From assembly GCA_029865835.1 (NCBI GenBank), contig JARXAL010000053.1:1-43227 (forward strand): a stretch of DNA of 43,227 nucleotides, in the 5' to 3' direction. The DNA comes from Verrucomicrobiaceae bacterium. GTDB taxonomy: Bacteria; Verrucomicrobiota; Verrucomicrobiia; Verrucomicrobiales; Verrucomicrobiaceae. The translations under genes were made by a program, and so were the position numbers. Under the pieces are notes generated by a model. That model made no database searches. It was not told where the DNA came from and worked only from the letters and a program-made list of their open reading frames with translations. Below are positions 42,411-43,227 of the stretch, one piece after another (positions within the stretch are counted from its first letter, which is position 1; the number at the start of each line of letters is the position of its first letter).

Positions 42411-42895
42411 GGGGGAGAGAGTGGGAGAGAGTGGACTGAGAGCTATTGGATGAGCGTTTCAGGTAGGGAATTGAGATGGAGTCAATCGGGTAGACTGGGC
42501 GTTGAGGCAAGCGCAAGTTCGGGCGCGAGTGCTTGGGGATGGTGACGAAAACGTGAGGTGGGGAGGGTGGGGTGGGGACGTCTTGTGCGAACTCGCGGCG
42601 ATTGAGGAAGCGGATGGGGAGATGGACGGCGTTGAAGGCGATTTCGGGTTGGGCGAGGCACCCCCTAAAAGGTTCAGAAATCTTAACGATATCGATATTG
42701 CGCCGCCGCCTATCGATTGGGTTGGGGGCCTGAAAAATCCGGATAACAAAAAGATCAAAAAATGTGAAGTAATGTGTTGGAGCCTTGACTTTACTTGGGC
42801 TTCCGGCGAATCATGGCCGCGTTTGAGGATGAAAATATCGCTCGGAACCGATATCAAATCGCACTAATTACACTGTTGGGCAAAAAATACACGGC
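42411..42895. other. Long intergenic region with an AT-rich ATATCG-containing part
   Basis: No convincing gene was found. The first ~240 bases are ordinary G-rich sequence. From ~42660 the DNA becomes AT-richer and holds a perfect ATATCGATAT dyad (42689-42698) and a second pair ATATCG...CGATAT with 8 bases between (42835-42854). Promoters for ugd (- strand) and for the partial gene at 42896 (+ strand) should lie here. A TTGACT on the + strand near 42784 could be a -35 box, but its -10 is poor. Confidence 0.55.
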
Positions 42896-43227
42896 ATGTC
42901 GCTGAAGAACTACTACCACCAAACGTTTCCCAGCGATCTCGCTCATTTGTTCCGAGGTTTCGATCCCCACGAGCACGCTGGCACATTGGCGCTCGGCTCC
43001 ATTTGGGCGTTTTCCAACTGCGCACAGCTTGCTCAGGTTTCAGCCGATCATCGTCCTCAGTTCCTCGCATGCCTGTATTTTACGGTGCTAGTCGATCAGG
43101 CCATGCACACACATTTTGGGTGGCAGGCACGCCGCTTCGAGGAGCTTACTCGCTATCCCAAGTTTCGTGTTGGACTCGGCCATCCCGCGCATATGAACCC
43201 TATCTTGATTTTTGAGAAGCCCATTCA
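42896..43227 (+). CDS. Unrecognised protein, N-terminal part (3' end outside window)
   Basis: ATG 42896 opens a frame that stays open for 110 codons to the window end. The translation begins MSLKNYYHQTFPSDLAHLF and contains GSIWAFSNCAQLAQV, LYFTVLVDQAMHTHFGWQARRF and LGHPAHMNPILIFEKP, so it is a globular-looking, His-rich soluble sequence. No family was recognised. Its DNA has more C than G on the + strand and more evenly used third positions, unlike every upstream gene, so it could be the first gene of an acquired segment or of a differently biased neighbourhood. Confidence 0.55.
   Translation, partial: MSLKNYYHQTFPSDLAHLFRGFDPHEHAGTLALGSIWAFSNCAQLAQVSADHRPQFLACLYFTVLVDQAMHTHFGWQARRFEELTRYPKFRVGLGHPAHMNPILIFEKPI

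Noticed and set aside
41136-42545. A 469-codon open frame on the + strand opposite ugd
   Set aside because: Same artefact: a Gly/Asp/Glu/Val-rich translation without domain patterns, while ugd on the other strand has all active-site motifs.
42459-42857. A 132-codon - strand frame upstream of ugd
   Set aside because: The translation is Ser/Pro/Thr-rich without structure and no motif was recognised; the region reads as intergenic.
43003-43215. A 70-codon + strand frame inside the partial gene at the window end
   Set aside because: It lies in another frame of the longer open frame from 42896, which has better amino-acid composition and runs to the window edge.

Overview
The window looks like a chromosomal segment of a Verrucomicrobiota bacterium (class Verrucomicrobiae). 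The assignment is an inference from gene content: a planctomycete/verrucomicrobial-type cytochrome (DUF1549/DUF1553) paired with a DUF1501 protein, an SHD1-domain secreted protein, ribonuclease HIII, BlaI plus a BlaR1-like M56 peptidase, and a high-GC genome with short intergenic gaps and many 1-4 base start/stop overlaps. No rRNA, tRNA, CRISPR array, transposase or integrase was recognised. The + strand is strongly G-rich whichever way the genes point, so + is probably the leading strand of one replichore. This bias stops in the last ~330 bases.

Layout. 1-1430: a partial DUF456 membrane protein, an RluA-family pseudouridine synthase and ribosomal protein L28 with its terminator. 1435-6854: on the - strand, the DUF1549/DUF1553 cytochrome and DUF1501 pair, an AraC-type regulator and a P-II protein, the last two with clear terminators. 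7051-11415: two secreted proteins (one SHD1 plus heparinase-like), SufE, and a small PemK/MazF-type toxin-antitoxin module just downstream of glyQS. 11458-18600: glycyl-tRNA synthetase, an aldo/keto reductase-like protein lacking two catalytic residues, an S41 peptidase, a tandem O6-alkylguanine methyltransferase and alkyltransferase-like pair, and an APC permease. 18523-28247: on the - strand, PBP1A, flavin reductase and DUF3253, then a putative lipoprotein, a Tat-exported TIM-barrel protein, ClpX, HU and RNase HIII. A MidA-like methyltransferase lies opposite.

28300-33840: MutY, then a BlaI repressor with a translationally coupled M56 peptidase fused to secretin-like domains. A promoter carrying two perfectly spaced BlaI-type operators precedes blaI. 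Ndk, a small ribbon-helix-helix-like protein with its own upstream dyad, and cytidine deaminase follow. 34036-38391: a four-gene operon (acyl desaturase, FAD oxidoreductase, DUF1365, Cfa-type methyltransferase), coupled by three ATGA overlaps, that should modify membrane acyl chains. 38398-42410: - strand genes for UDP-glucose dehydrogenase and UDP-xylose synthase (UDP-glucose to UDP-glucuronate to UDP-xylose), followed by an unknown secreted protein and a secreted esterase-like hydrolase. 42411-43227: a long, partly AT-rich intergenic region and the start of an unrecognised gene of different composition.

The most unusual items are the BlaI/M56-secretin fusion system with its paired operators, a PBP1A whose transpeptidase SxxK motif reads TAFL, and the acyl-modification operon. 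No wholly new system is proven by sequence alone.
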